A stretch of 64,000 nt of DNA, taken from Sphagnum compactum (taxonomy: Eukaryota > Bryophyta > Sphagnopsida > Sphagnales). The stretch spans positions 4,340,001-4,404,000 of the forward strand of contig OZ234494.1 of NCBI GenBank assembly GCA_965153455.1, written 5' to 3'. A program made the position numbers and the translations under genes. Below the pieces are notes generated by a model, which made no database searches, was not told where the DNA came from, and saw only the letters and a program-made list of their open reading frames with translations. Of this stretch, positions 25,900 to 39,400 are shown piece by piece (within the stretch, counting starts at the first letter, position 1; each line of letters starts with the position of its first letter).

Positions 25900-26830
25900 G
25901 ATTATGAATGTTTTGGAGGTGTTTGATTCCAATATGTGATGGTGATATTGGAAATTCTTTGATATGGGTATTATTGGTATGACATTTTTAAGAATGCCTT
26001 TTAGTTTTATGTTTTGTAATTTTATGTTCTTTTTTTATGAAATCATTCAAATTGACTAAAACGTTTATGGGGGGATGCATTGTAACAACTTTTTGTGTCC
26101 ATTTAGAATCTATGAGGGATATATTTTCAATGTGTTTGATGTTTATGTCTACAATTCCTAGTTTAAGATATAGTTTTTTGTTATAATGATTTTCATTCCT
26201 TTATAAATTTTAAGGGAAGGTGCTAAACATTGAATTTTACTTGTGAACACTATTTGTCTTATAATGTATTTGATATCATTACATATTGGACCTTTTTTGT
26301 ACGTGTTAATTGCGACAATAATGTAACATTTTTGTTTTGATGTTTTTGATTGGATATTTATTATGTAACGATTTATAGTATTTCATGATTTGTTATGAGG
26401 AACTATAAAGGTTGTTGTCCTCCATGGATCGTCGAATAAGTTGACATTTAAATTAGATAAAAAACGAGTCTTTAATAATTCAAAATTTAATTTTAGAATG
26501 TTTTCCATTCAAAGGTTTTCTAAAAGGGTAGCATATTGAATGTTTTTATTTTGTCTCATTTGATATGTTACGATAATACTATTTGGTTGATTGTAATTTT
26601 CCGAAAGATTTTTACCTCTTACTTTTTTTGTGTTAATTTTGTGAATGTAAAAATCGGTTGTATGTTTGTTAAATATAATGGTGTGTCATTGATTAATATG
26701 GAAATTGTAAAAAATCTCCCCATGAACATTTTGTTGATTCCTCCAAATTTTAAGTGTATTGTGGCAAGCAAAGTACAACCAACTACCATGGATATTGCAT
26801 CAATAATGATAAATTAAATGTTCGGCCGTA
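25900..26830 (-). pseudogene. Decayed Pif1-type (Helitron-like) helicase fragment
   Basis: Read on the minus strand, 26157-26340 translates without stops and includes CYIIVAINTYKKGPICNDIK and later KIYKGMKIIITKNYILN. After a frame shift it continues GIVDINIKHIENISLIDSKW and HPPINVLVNLNDF. The pattern G-M-x-I-I-I-T-K-N then L-G-I-V-(N/D) then I-E-N-I matches the C-terminal core of Pif1-family helicases, which occurs in plant Helitron proteins. Stops and frame changes break it and no Walker A motif was found nearby. This is a remnant. The family call rests on the motif pattern remembered, not on a search. Confidence 0.5.
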
Positions 26831-27736
26831 TGTTTATGATTGAAAGGTTTGTTTATAGTGCTGTGTTTATTAATTCATAATCTCAATAAAAAAATGTATC
26901 ATTGTTCCATTTATTAATAAGGCTTCATTTGTAGTGTATGTTATAATTTTAAGTTTTTGTTGTTTTCCAAAAATAATCTTGGATATTTCTTATTATTTGT
27001 GTTTTACTACACTAGTAGAAATCAGCCAAAATGTAACCACTCCGTTTACAACTACATGCGACTTGTAGTTGTTTGCGATTAGATTTGGGAACATTTGCAA
27101 CTACAGGACCATATTTCAACTATTTTGGTCATTTTCACAGCTATGATGCAACTATTAGAAATTTCATCCTATTGGTTGGATCAATTTTACATCTATTTTC
27201 ATCCATTAATAGGTTGATATGTCCCATTAGTCGTAATAGTCACCAAATTAGTTGCATCCTAAAGGTATTCTACAATGACATAGGGTTGTATTTTAATGTA
27301 TGTACTAATATATAATATGCATACGTATGTATATTGTTCATATAATGAATCTCAAAATTAATATTTGAACTTTGAATTTTTTATTCATCTGAAAATTAGT
27401 ATTTCAATTAAAAAAATTATTAATTGATTAGAAAATGGACATTTTTGAATATTTTTATATGAATATGAAAATTTATACTTCGACTTTAAAAATTATGAAT
27501 TTAAATTTTAAGTAATTATTTGATTTGAACCTGAAATTTCAATTCCAAATTATTATTTCGGATTCTCAAAATTAATACTTCAAGTCTGAAAATTTATTAA
27601 TTGAGTCTACAAATGGACATTTAAATTTTGAATATTGTTATTTGAATTTGAAAATTGACATTTCAATTCTGGAGATTGTTATTTAAACTCAAAAAATTTA
27701 TTTGATCTAAAAATTGATATTTGAATTCTAAAATAA

Positions 27737-28065
27737 GTTTTTTGAATTTAAATAACAATATCCAGAATTGAAATGTCAATTTTCAGATTCAAATAACAAA
27801 ATTCAAAATTGAAATGTCCATTTTAAGACTCAATTAACAGTTTTCTGAATTGAAATATTAATTTCGAAAATCCAAAATAATAATTTGGAATTCAAATTTC
27901 AACTTTCAAGTCAAATAATTTCTTAAAATTGAAAATTTTAACTTCAGAATTTAAATATCAAATTTCAAGTCGAAATAAAAATATTTTAAATCAAAATGTC
28001 AATTTTTAGACTCAATAAAGTTTTTCAAAGGGATATACTAATTTTTAGATTCAAAAATAATAATT
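27737..28065 (+). repeat. Left arm of long inverted repeat
   Basis: This AT-rich arm (starting TTGAATTTAAATAACAATAT) is the diverged reverse complement of 29305-29640. Matching stretches in order include AATTGAAATGTCAATTTT, AATTTCAACTTTCAAGTC and AATCAAAATGTCAATTTTTA. Part of the same unit is also repeated directly at 27559-27736. The arms are separated by about 1.24 kb. Confidence 0.75.
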
Positions 28066-29304
28066 GCTCTTATGCATGTGCTTATGAGATGGATGTCTAT
28101 ATCTTTGTTTGTGTATGTTTGACAAAACTTGGGTACTTGTGTTTATGTGGCATATTTTTTTTGGGTACATGTAATTGATGTTGCAACCACAGAGCAAAAT
28201 AGGGAGGGCAAGTCAAGATGCCCAAAGATCTTAGCAACCACTCTCTATTGTCACCAACTTGTGACTCACATGCAATGACGCACTCCCAACTCCTTGAAGG
28301 ACTCAAATGTGAGTCCAAGTAGAACACAACAGAAGAACAAGGAGTCGGGGCACGCTCCCTAGCTCACAACACTTTGAGGGGTAGAGGGGCGTGTTGGAGC
28401 TCCGAGATGGGACTAGGAAGAGTTGACAAGCTTCACTCACAAAAACACAAACAACACCTTTCACTTCCTCTTTCAGAGAGAGTGAGTAACCTCCAAGCCT
28501 GTGCTGCTCCTTTGACTTTGTGCCATTAGACCACCCCAAGCCAAGTTTGGGAGGAGCAAGAGGAGTGCAAGGAAGAGTAACAAGATGGACTTGCAGGCTA
28601 CATGATCATGGCAAACCCTCCCTCAAATGTTGACCAAAAGTTGGAGTTACAGTTCCAAGGTATGTGACGACCTATAATACACAAGTGCCTCATACATATA
28701 TGCTCCCAAGAAAATGCCCAGGACCATACTTGGTTGGAACATTCAACTTACAAACCTCAATCCCAATCTAACTAGTGCTAAACATTTTTCAACAACCCAG
28801 ACACTTTTGAAAATTTGATGCTTAGCTGCAAAGAAGACAAGTGACTGAAACTTCTTCCATTGGTGACCTCTCAAATAGTTCAACAAAATTCTTCAATAAG
28901 CAAAAATTCACAAAGATGTAAGGACTGTAAGGACTAGGCTGAAATAGCGGAAAGGACATTGGGGAAGCATCTAAAAGAAAGTGCTGCTAAGCAGAGGGGC
29001 ACACCAAACTCCAGATTTGCTATTGGAAATAAACTCTCAAACAAGCACCTCCAGAGAGACAGTGACAATGAGAATGGGGAGAGAAGGGAGCAGAAGTGTG
29101 AGAAAATTGATGGTTACAAAGTCTTGGCAGGACACTATGAGCATAGCTCCAATGGATATACATCCGAGGACCAAGTGCAATACTTGCATATGATCTGACA
29201 AACAAGACAAAACTTTTGGGGACTCAAATCCTGCAGTAAAATCTAAACAAAGTGTCTCTCCACTAAAGCACAAAAGTGAAAACATGATTATTTTAGGTGA
29301 ATAT

Positions 29305-29640
29305 TTGAATTCTAAATTATTATTTTCGAATTTAAAAATTAGTATTTCAATTCAAAAAGCTTTATTGACTCTAAAAATTGACATTTTGATTTAATATTTT
29401 TATGTGGACTTGAAATTTCATATTTGAATCCTGAAGTTTAAAATTTCAGTTTTGAGAAATTATTTGACTTGAAAGTTGAAATTTGAATTCCAAATTATTA
29501 TTTTGGAGTTTCGAAATTAATATTTCAATTCAGAAAATTGTTAATTGAGTTTTAAAATGGACATTTTAATTTTGAATATTATAATTTGAATGTAAAAATT
29601 GAAATTCCAATTCTGAAAATTGTTATTTAACTTCAAAAAA
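29305..29640 (-). repeat. Right arm of long inverted repeat
   Basis: This segment is the inverted partner of 27737-28065, so transcripts across the element could fold into a hairpin of roughly 330 imperfect base pairs. Its distal part is also a direct repeat of 27559-27736, which shows that the arms grew by internal duplication. Confidence 0.75.
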
Positions 29641-30159
29641 CTTATTTGATTTAAAATTTATATTTGAATTCTGAATTATTATGTTGGAATCTAAAATTCA
29701 TATTTTAAATCAAAAAATCATTGATTGAATTTTAAGGGTTTTTTCTACTAGAGTTATCCATAATAAATCACTTTCATAAATAAATAAGAATTATTATGTT
29801 TATTAAATCTAAGTTACACTAAATAATTATTGTTATAATATATATTTGTATGTTATATAATTTATATTCTTACGGTAAAATTAATTAATTAATATAATTA
29901 ATGTGACATTACTTTAAAATAATTGTAATTATTTCAGATAAGAATTAATTAGTATGTGCATAATTATTTTCTAATTGAACATAATTATTTGCACTCTGTA
30001 ATTTATAACTTCAAACCTGAATTTAAAATTTGGAAAAATTACAATGTAGTTAAAATAATTTTTATATTAATTTTTATTTCACAAGTTATTGTATAATATT
30101 TTTATTTCTTTAATTTTGCGATTAATCATCTACGATAAATATTTTATAGTAATTTTACA

Positions 30160-30288
30160 GTAGTTATGCCTTGTTCACTAGACCGGTGGATTCGCTATTT
30201 TCCAACTAATCCTCGATTACTAATTTTAGTGAATTCATTCAAAATCTAATGAAATCACTTGGTGTAAGGGACAACTTTTGTTGTAATG
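30160..30288. mobile_element. MITE-like element, copy 2 (diverged)
   Basis: This copy shares, in the same order and orientation as 24818-25007, the words TTCACTAGA, GTGAATTCA, AAAATCTAATGAAATCACTT and the right end ACTTTTGTTGTAATG. The left end is eroded. The two copies bracket 5.2 kb of nested mobile DNA. Confidence 0.5.
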
Positions 30289-33200
30289 TAAGTAAAAATA
30301 TACCTTTGTTATTTATCAAGGTGGTTTTTAGGTTCATGAGCACAACCCCCAAAAATTAAATAAGTGGTTATGTTTTATAACCATTACTATTAATGCTGAA
30401 AAATATATTCAAACAATTGATAAAACATTGTCAAAATTTTCATGAAAATTATCAATTTTGTTCAAGTTTTAAAATAATTCAAACTAAAAATTCCTTGACT
30501 TTGATTTCTTTCATAAAACTAAAACAATCAATTCCTTGGTTTTGAAAAATATATCTAGTTGTTTTTTTATAAATTCAAATAAACATTAGTTCATTCCCAT
30601 GTTTTTCAATAACATGAGATATTCAAATTCTCATATGTAACCACAAATTTCAATTTTTTGGAAAAAAAAACAACCACCTAAAAACTTATTGGTTTTTTTA
30701 CGAAAACCCAATAGTTGTTTGAAATTTTTGAAATAACTTAAAGTAGTAATCCTCTTAGTTTTATTTGATTTCAAATGCTTCAAGTTTTTAGTTTTTAAAA
30801 GTTGAAATTAAAAATTATTAACAAAATAAAATATCCCTCTAGTAAGAGTATTGTAATATCTAAATGGATTCCACACATTAGTGCCAAATAATTTATCTAT
30901 TTAAAAAATGCAATGAGGTAATTCAGAATTTACTTTTCAAATTTTTGACATGTAATATATTATTATTCATATTTTCAACATGAATGAACACACCTGCATA
31001 TTTTTTCATCTATTTTGATTTACATCAATTGGTTGTTACATGATTTTTTAATTTTATTTGCATGTTTTCACAAATTTTGATTCTTGTTTCATATCCAGTT
31101 TTGCAAATTTCAAAAGACATTAGAAGCTTGTTGTTCACTTCAACAAAATTTGTAAAAGAAGTAATGGAAGGCTTGTGATAAGGATGAAAGGATTATGTGA
31201 GTTTTCTTGAGAGTCTTATAACACTTTGGGAGGTGATTTAGAAATTGTTAAGTTTCATGGCCATAATGGGTAAAGAAAAATTACTCACAACAATTTTCAA
31301 AACCATATCTAATGAATAAAAACAAACATAGCTAGAATGCAATGCACAAGTTTTGAATCAACAACTTATGCAAGAAGAATTAGTAACTAACAAGTTTGAT
31401 TTAAACATCTTATTGGTAAATTATGGAAGAACTTTGTATTTATATTATTATTTTCAAATGAGATTTTTTAAAAAACCAAATGAGGAATCATTAACTAAAG
31501 ATGGGAAAGGGTGAAAAAGGTCAATTAAATGTTTAGGATTTGAAACCATCAAAGAAAATAAGAGCTTACATAAATTGGTTTCAACCACATTTTTAGCATT
31601 TCATTACTATTGTAATGAAAAAACATAGTAACAATTCAAGTGTGTTACACTTCTTCAAAACAACCTACTTGGGAACTGACATATTAAGTCCTTATGAAAA
31701 TTGAGTAATGCATGTTATGGGATTGGGTCATCCTAAATCTTTGCAGTCGTGTATATCCTTTATTTCAACCCTTTTTGGATGTATGACGCCATTGTCTTAC
31801 AGTTTTTGTCAAAAGCTTTCTAACGTCATGTTGCATGCCCTTGTTGGAAATCATTTGACCTACGTTTCTTGGTTTTTTGTGGTCATGGGTCTCATTTTTG
31901 ATTTGAATCCTAACCTTTCTTTTGGTCATAACTTTTAACTTTTAGCAAAAATGCAAGTTCATTTTAGATATTTACATTTTAAGAGCTTTCCAATATAATT
32001 CTATATTTGACAATGTTTATTGCCCTACATTTTTAATATCTAAAAGGTTTCGGACACTGTAAGACTCCAACTCCCCAAAGCAAGAGTTCATCTTGAAAGT
32101 TGAAAGAGTGTTTTATTTTGCATTCCTTCAATGTTTTAGGCCTATTTCATGCATTAACTTGTTGATGACCCATTTCTTTTTCGTTTTATTATAGCCTTGG
32201 TCATAAGCTTAATGTTAGGGTTGGGACACATATCAAATAATTTACAATATTCCAACAGCCCTTTTTTATTTCGACCAATTAAGTGTTCCTTTCATCCCGA
32301 TAACAAGAGATTTTTCACATATAATGTAAAATGAAAACATTCTTTTTTTCTAGATTAGTTTTTAAGTTTGTTGAAATACCAACATAATGTTTTTATTACT
32401 CGAATTTGAAGTGTAAAATTCATGAGTTGAATACAAAACTCCAAAAAGATTTGTCTAATTTTGGTTCACTTTAGTGAATGAAGACCCTTTATGAGCCTAC
32501 CACCATCTAATGAAAAGAAAGACACATGTGATGCCTTTAGGTTGAAATTTTAACTTTAGTGAAACCCATTGTTCCATAAGATCTTGTTGTCATACTTGCA
32601 CATTCAATTTAACCAATTGAAGTTATATGATATTAAAAAAATGGTTTAGTTGCTATAATGTCTGTCCGTGCACAAAAGCCCTAAAATTTTAAACTAGATG
32701 AAACAAACACACGTAAACATCTTAGTGACATCATTTTAGCAAATTGTACCAATGTTCTTTAGCGAACTAATGTCATTATCCAATGTTTAATAAAACATCC
32801 TTTCAAAATACAATTCAATTATTAGAGTATTGTAGTCATTAAACATCAAATTGAAGATGGACAAGATCCATAAGTTGATTTTAACATGAACAACCAAAAG
32901 CTTTGTAATATTGGGTGGTTACATTGTGCATGGAAACGAATGCAAAAGATGGAGGAGATAATTGGGAAAGGTTGGGAGAAGACATGGCATTTAAACCAAT
33001 CTCTATTGCAATGGAAGCAAATGTGATCAGTTCAATATTCAAAATCACAAAACACTAAAGACCATAATGAAGTAAAAATTAAGTTTGATCCAACACAAAA
33101 AGAATCACATTCATGGAACAATGATTATAAGCAAATGTAGTCACAACATCAACATCAAATGCAACATCGAAACATAAAATTGTTGGTTGTTGTATAACAT

Positions 33201-35840
33201 GATTAAAGCAATTAGCTAGGAAACAAAAACCATTAGTGCAAAACTTTACCTACCTATACTTGAACTTTGAAATCATACAATAAATATTAGACAATAGTTT
33301 TGTTTGGGTTTCTTTAGTAGCCCTAATCACAAATGCAAAATAAAAAGAACATTATCCATAAATAGTGAGTCATTCTTTTTACCCATGATCTAGAAACAAT
33401 GCATTTTATCAACTTTATGCAAGTGTGACAACATGAAATGTTAGAACATGAATAGAGGAAACAAAACATTCATACTTGGCAATTTAAAATATGCGTTCAT
33501 GTGACAAATCAAACCTTTGTTTTGCCCCTTGTTCATCATCTTCCACTATAGATGCTCCTTATTATAGTTCCCCAAATTTTTCAACCTTTGCTTTGCTTAA
33601 TCAACCCAAGTTATTTCAATTCCTCTTCACCATCTTTTATTTTTGGATCAACTTTTGGTTTTGTTGACGAAACATATAAATCCCCCCACATGGCATGAGA
33701 GAAATAAAATTATAGACACATAATAATGGTTTAGTGCAAAGGAAATATAATTTGTTGGTGTTTGAATTCACGTTTTGAAAAACTTTCACATGTTTTGTTG
33801 CTAATGTTGTTGTAGCTTCAAGTTGGATCTCTTTCGATGTTGAGTCCATGAAACTATAATGCATGCATACTAGGTATTTAAACGATATCCACATATTGTA
33901 GCAATAGTAAGATGTTGGTTTGAATTAGGTACTTGTGCAATCAAACATTCGTAATATAATTCCATTTGATATTATCATCCAAACACAAGTGGTATTTTTA
34001 ATTTCAAGATTTAACATTTTTATTGACTTGAAATAATATTTAATTATCGAGGTTACACACATTGATCCAACCAGAAGCTTGAAAGAAAATATGGATGGAC
34101 CATTAAAGAAAATGAAAATAAATTAAACTCTTAGAAATGCAAGTTCAAAAAAAATGATAGTATGAATTGAATGAGAACATATGTAAGAGATATTACCATA
34201 CCATTTTGGCCATAATTAAAATAATAATAATAAAATTCGAAATTTCAAAAAAATAACAAGCTGTCCTGTTGAAAATTTCAAAAAACTTAATTTTAAAATT
34301 TCGAAATTTATGGTTCATGTGTTGATTTGTCCATGGGCAGTGAACACCTCCTAATTACAATAATCAATACTTGTTCGAAATTAGTACCTGCCTTAATCAT
34401 TACAATAAATCATCATAATTGTCTGACACACTAGTTTAACATCATTTAAACTACCTACTTATTAATACCAACACAACTACAAAAATATTATTTGCAATAA
34501 TGTGTTGAATTATTATTATTTTATTTTTTATTACATCCGAATATTTAAAAAATTTGTGATTGGAAGGTTGACATGAAAAAAAAATCACTTTAATTATTTC
34601 AAAATGGTAAAGGTACTATGGTAATAATACAAACCAAACCTTTTTTAATTCATGTGACATTCACAGTTAGATTTCTTGGACCATCATTAAAGATCTTATG
34701 TTTTATTTTCTTAATTATAATATTTGCACCAACATTAACAAGTTTGTTGTAGATAGCCCCACCAAAACATCTTTAAAAAAATAACAAATTTGTGGATGTG
34801 ATCTTGCAAATCAAAGCAAGATTAATTCAATATTTGTTAAACATAACAGAAATCAATACAAAAGACGAAGGATTTTGTCATGTTTAAGTTTCTTTTATTT
34901 TAGTAATTTAATGCCTAATGTTTGAATCTATTTTAGATGGGAATTTGCACACTTATATGTTTACATACATAACTAGATAATAAACAGATTGAAGGGCACT
35001 ATAAGTCTCCTTACAATGATGTGACCTATTGGTCTATCACCATTCCAAGAAATCCTTATTACTTTAGACAAACATGAATTTGATGCAAATTCCAAAATGG
35101 TTGTATAGCCCATCACATATATATTTGGGTCAAATCTTAAAATGCAAGTTCTTAATACAACAACAAAATAACATTATATGAACCTTATGTACATGAAGCA
35201 CTACATTTCTACGCAATATCCTAGTTGGCCTTTATGAAATAATTCACAAACACATTTTATTCCCCAAAACTAGTAAAACACAAAATCAGTTATTTTGTTT
35301 ATTTTATTCCACTATGGATTTTGTTGATTTGATCAATACATGCATAATGTTGAAGCTACTTTTGTCAATTGGAAGTTGTAGTTCCTTGAAAGAGGTCACC
35401 AATTCATGCAGTTTGTCGAATTTTGAATTGGATATGTTATACATGTACAAGCATTGGGAGAAAATTTGTAACATATGTGGGGGGCACATTATATCCATGA
35501 ATTAAAAAAATTGAACGAGATATTATGTTTACATCACAAATTTAACATGTAACAAATTAATAATTTAAAATTGTGTAAAGTTCATTCATTTATAAGTCTG
35601 TACATTTTACACATAAATATCATGCATTGAAAACATGTTTGACACATGAATAAATGTGTTGACAAATGAAATACAAACGTATGAATGAACAAATGTCACA
35701 CAAATTTTATCTTTTTCAATAAATACGTGTGTCAAATGTATTTTTAATAAACAATATCAAAATATATGAATTACGAAAGAACTAATGTTACACAATTTCT
35801 ATTTATAAGTTGTGAAATGCTAAATTTGTAATATATAAGT
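30289..35840. other. AT-rich intergenic desert
   Basis: About 5.5 kb of strongly AT-rich DNA without recognisable genes. The few open frames (for example 31708-31938 on plus and 33637-33894 on minus) show no family motif and sit in unstructured sequence. Words such as GTAAGACTCCAACTCC near 32060 look like dispersed-repeat debris. No element ends were defined. Confidence 0.55.
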
Positions 35841-35854
35841 ACCAAATTGCCACT

Positions 35855-36409
35855 TGTGGATGATAACAGAGCACCGTGCAGGCACCTGGTGGGTCTAACT
35901 GAAGCACCGGTGGATGAAAACAGAGCACAGGTTGGGTTTAATGAATTTCCTTCCCGTTGTCGATGAAAAGTGCTGTTTTCTATGGATGTAGAATTCTCCC
36001 GCGCAGCCTCGGGTACCTACTTACTAGGTCTCTAGGGATGTATGCCGCCTTCTCTTCCCCTCCTCTCTTCTCGCGCTTCTCTTTTGAGGCAGCTCCTTCC
36101 CTCTCCGCTGTGAAAATGCGGGGCTGCACGAATTTGATTTCCTTTTCTACAGTAGCATGACCGCGGAGGAGCGCCTTGTGTTCCTTTGATTCCTGAAAGA
36201 AATTGGGAGTTTATTTTTTTGCCTGGTTTTTTTGGTATTTTCTTGTGGGGTTTGGGGTTCATGTTGGGGTTTTGAGCAGCGTGTCCTGCAGAAGCCATTC
36301 TTGTCATTCTTGGTTCTTGTGGCCTGCAGGATTTTAGAATCGACGAGCTATCAGTTTAAGTTTCTTGTAATCGCGGAAGAAGAAGAAGAAGAAGAAGCAG
36401 AAGATTCTG
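35855..36409 (+). promoter_or_regulatory. MSH2 upstream region and 5' UTR
   Basis: Immediately upstream of MSH2 the AT-rich desert changes to GC-richer DNA (about 35990-36180), then a T/G-rich leader and a GAAGAAGAA run just before the start codon. A 54-base imperfect duplication places the word TGGATGAAAACAGAGCAC (and a variant) at 35857 and 35911. Promoter function is inferred from position. Confidence 0.45.
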
Positions 36410-39400
36410 ATGTCTGAGAAACTCGTGTGCAAAATGAACGGGGACGACGTGGAGACGGAGAACGAGCCGAAGCTGCCGGAGTTCAAGCTAGGTACACAAT
36501 TCTCTGTTTGTCCGAGTTACCGATTCTTCTTGTGGTATTCATCCATGAATCATCCATCTGCTCATATCCAATTGTGCAACAATCATGTCCAATCTGGTAA
36601 GGAGACAAAAGATAATGCAAGCTCCTATTGCAAGGACATGCAAAAGACTTTAAAAGCTGCAATGCAGCTGTCTAATATCGATGCATATTCGTGGTTTTGC
36701 TGGAGCCCTAAACCCTAACTCAACCCTGAAATTTCTCTACAATGGGATGCTATTCTCTGAGAATACAGAAGCCCGTTCCATGCAAGGAACTGACAATTTG
36801 GAAAAATTTCTTTGTGCTTTTATCTGTGCAGATGCGAAACAAGCACAGGGTTTCATTGCATTCTTCCGGAAGCTCCCTGAGGTGAACTTTGCAAGTTACA
36901 GTCCTATTTCTGAATCACTTTCTGAGACCATCACCTTCTTGATGAGCAATTTACTCAAGATTTCTGTTTGGACTGAAGGCATGTGTCTTGTAGCAGTAAC
37001 GGCAGGCACATGTGTTTTCTTGAGAGATTCTTTGCTAATTAAGGGCTCTCTGGAAATGTGCAGAATGAGCAGGTTATAAGATTCTTTGATCGCAAGGTAA
37101 TATCTGCAGGACATCGTCTTAATTGTTCCACACCCTACTCTTTTCCACCTGTAACTAGAAAATAATGCAGTACAGCACTTCCTGTTGATTGTCTTCCTCC
37201 TTTTGCTTATGTGTCTTGTATGGGATGGTGGGGCAAGTGTTTGAATTATAAAATAGTATTTCCATGTCAAGGTTGATTTAAGCTAAGCCCTCATTGTGGT
37301 AGTGCCCAATCCTCACTTATGTGGCAACAGGATTACTATACAGCGCATGGAGACAATGCCACATTCATTGCGCAAACATATTACAAGACCCTGGCAGGAA
37401 TGCGCCAGCTAGGAAGTGGGGTTGACAGCCTTTCAGGGGTGAGCATCAGTAGAAGTATGTTTGAAAACATAGTGCGGAACTTGCTCTTGGAACGAACAGA
37501 TTGCACCATTGAGCTCTATGAGGGTGCTGGCTCCAAATGGCAGCTGGTGAAGACTGGAACTCCTGGCAAGCTTGAGAATTTTGAAGATGTTTTATATGCG
37601 AATAATGAAATGCAGGTACTAGGCATAAACCCCTTCAGCTCTTGGTGGTCTCAGTATGGAGGGAGGTAGTTCAACCTGATGTTGGAATTTCCCAACTTGC
37701 CAACTAAATTGATGTTAGCAAACAGATGAAGGTTCTAAAGGACAATCCGCACAGGCTGATTAGCTTTTCTGAGTTAACTCTTACTTATTAATGGAGTGAA
37801 AGTGGTCTGCACAATTGTGTTATTCTGTTGTTAGATTAGACAATGGGTGCTTGGACTGTCAGCCATAAGCTATGTGTTTGATAATCCTTGGTGTGTTGGG
37901 TGGATCAAATTCTGAACTTATTGCGTGTGTGAAAGTCCTCTAATAATACACATGGGCGGATAATAGAGAGAAAGTGAGTTAATGGCTTAATAGGTATGTG
38001 ATAGTATCTTTGGTGTTGAATGTGAGTGATTCCTCTATAACATGTTTGGATTGGGGTCTGTAATGCAGGATACACCAGTGGTAATGGCTGTCCAGGCAAC
38101 AATCCGTGAGAGTGAAAGATCTGTTGCTATTGCATTTGCAGATCTGACAAAAAGGCAGTTGGGAATGACAGAGTTTCTTGATGATGATCAATACACATGC
38201 CTAGAGTCAGCCATGGTAGCTTTGGGTTGTCGGGAGTGTGTTATACCACAGGAAAATGTGAAATCTCCAGATGCACGCAAACTTCGTGATGTGATGGCCC
38301 GCTGTAATGTGCTAGTGACAGAGAAGAAGAAGACCAATTTCAGGTTTTTATCTTCCTTGTGCAAATGCAAAAGCATGGACATGATGTAGTTTTGAGTCTG
38401 GACCAAGTCACCAGGTGCTCTGATTGCATTTGAGCTAGCAGATGAGAACCTGAAGGACATGTTCTTATTATTTCAGGTCTCGAGACGTGGAGGAAGATCT
38501 GGGTCGCCTTGTGAAGGGTCCGATGAAGCACCACAAAGATTTAGTGGCCAGTTCAGAGGGGGCAGCTGCTGCTCTAGCTGCCCTGCTCGCTTACACTGAT
38601 CTTCTTGCTGATGATGCAAACTATGGGAGATACACTCTCCAGCCCTATAGCCTAGACCTTTACATGCGACTTGATGCTACAGCTCTGAGGGCTCTGAATG
38701 TCACTGAAAGCAAGACAGATGCAAACAAGAACTTCAGTCTTTTTGGATTAATGAACCGTACTTGCACACAAGGTATGGGAAAGCGCTTGCTGAACAGATG
38801 GCTGAAACAGCCACTACTAGATGTTCATGAAATTGTAGGGAGACTGGATATTGTCCAGGCTTTTGTTGAAAGTTTGGAGCTGAGGACAGATTTGCGGTCC
38901 CACTTACGTCGGATGCCTGACATTGAACGCTTGGTGAGCAAGTTGGAGAGGCGTCGGGCTGGTTTGCCAGATATTGTGAGGCTGTATCAGGTGAGTATTA
39001 TCATCACAAGCCTGTATGATATTGCATGGACATGTCGAGACTCTTTAGGGCCAATTTACATACTTTCTATCTGTATGTTGTCAACAGGCAAGTGTGCGCC
39101 TGCCTATCATCCTCAACTGTCTTTCTCGTTATGAGGGTAATTTTACTGAGATCTTGAACAAGAAATACAGCAACGACCTGCAAGAATGGACCCAGCCAGA
39201 TCATCTAGGAAAGTTTGATGGCCTAGTTGAAGCAGCTGTAGACCTGGAACAACTCCAGAATGGGGAGTACATAATTTCTGCTGGCTATGACAGTAGCTTG
39301 CAGGACATAAAAATAGAGCGTGATTCTGTGGAGCAGCAGATTCAGAGAACTCACCAACAGGCAGCTGATGATTTGGGTCTGCCTACAGAGAAGTCCCTGA

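Larger units (their letters stand above)
27010..29753. mobile_element. Non-autonomous CACTA-like fold-back element with GC-richer passenger
   Basis: The left end reads CACTAGTAGAAA (27010). The right end reads TTTCTACTAGAG (ending 29753), whose reverse complement is CTCTAGTAGAAA, so the terminal inverted repeats differ at one of 12 positions. Flanking trinucleotides are CTA and TTA, a near match to the 3-bp target duplication expected for CACTA elements. Long AT-rich arms (27737-28065 and 29305-29640) are inverted copies of each other. The centre, about 28070-29300, is clearly GC-richer, contains no long intact gene, and may be captured sequence. No transposase is encoded. Confidence 0.6.

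Noticed and set aside
26150-26800. Argonaute PIWI-like trace (KKGPICNDIK, HLKFGGINK)
   Set aside because: Order and spacing do not fit PIWI, and the following GMKIIITKN...LGIV pattern fits Pif1-type helicase better.
28180-28800. LTR of a retrotransposon starting TGTTGCAACCAC
   Set aside because: No matching second LTR, primer-binding site or polypurine tract was found. It is treated as the passenger of the fold-back element.
35985-36005. E2F-type site in the MSH2 promoter (TTCTCCCGCGC)
   Set aside because: It does not match the TTTSSCGC consensus exactly and a single short match is weak evidence.
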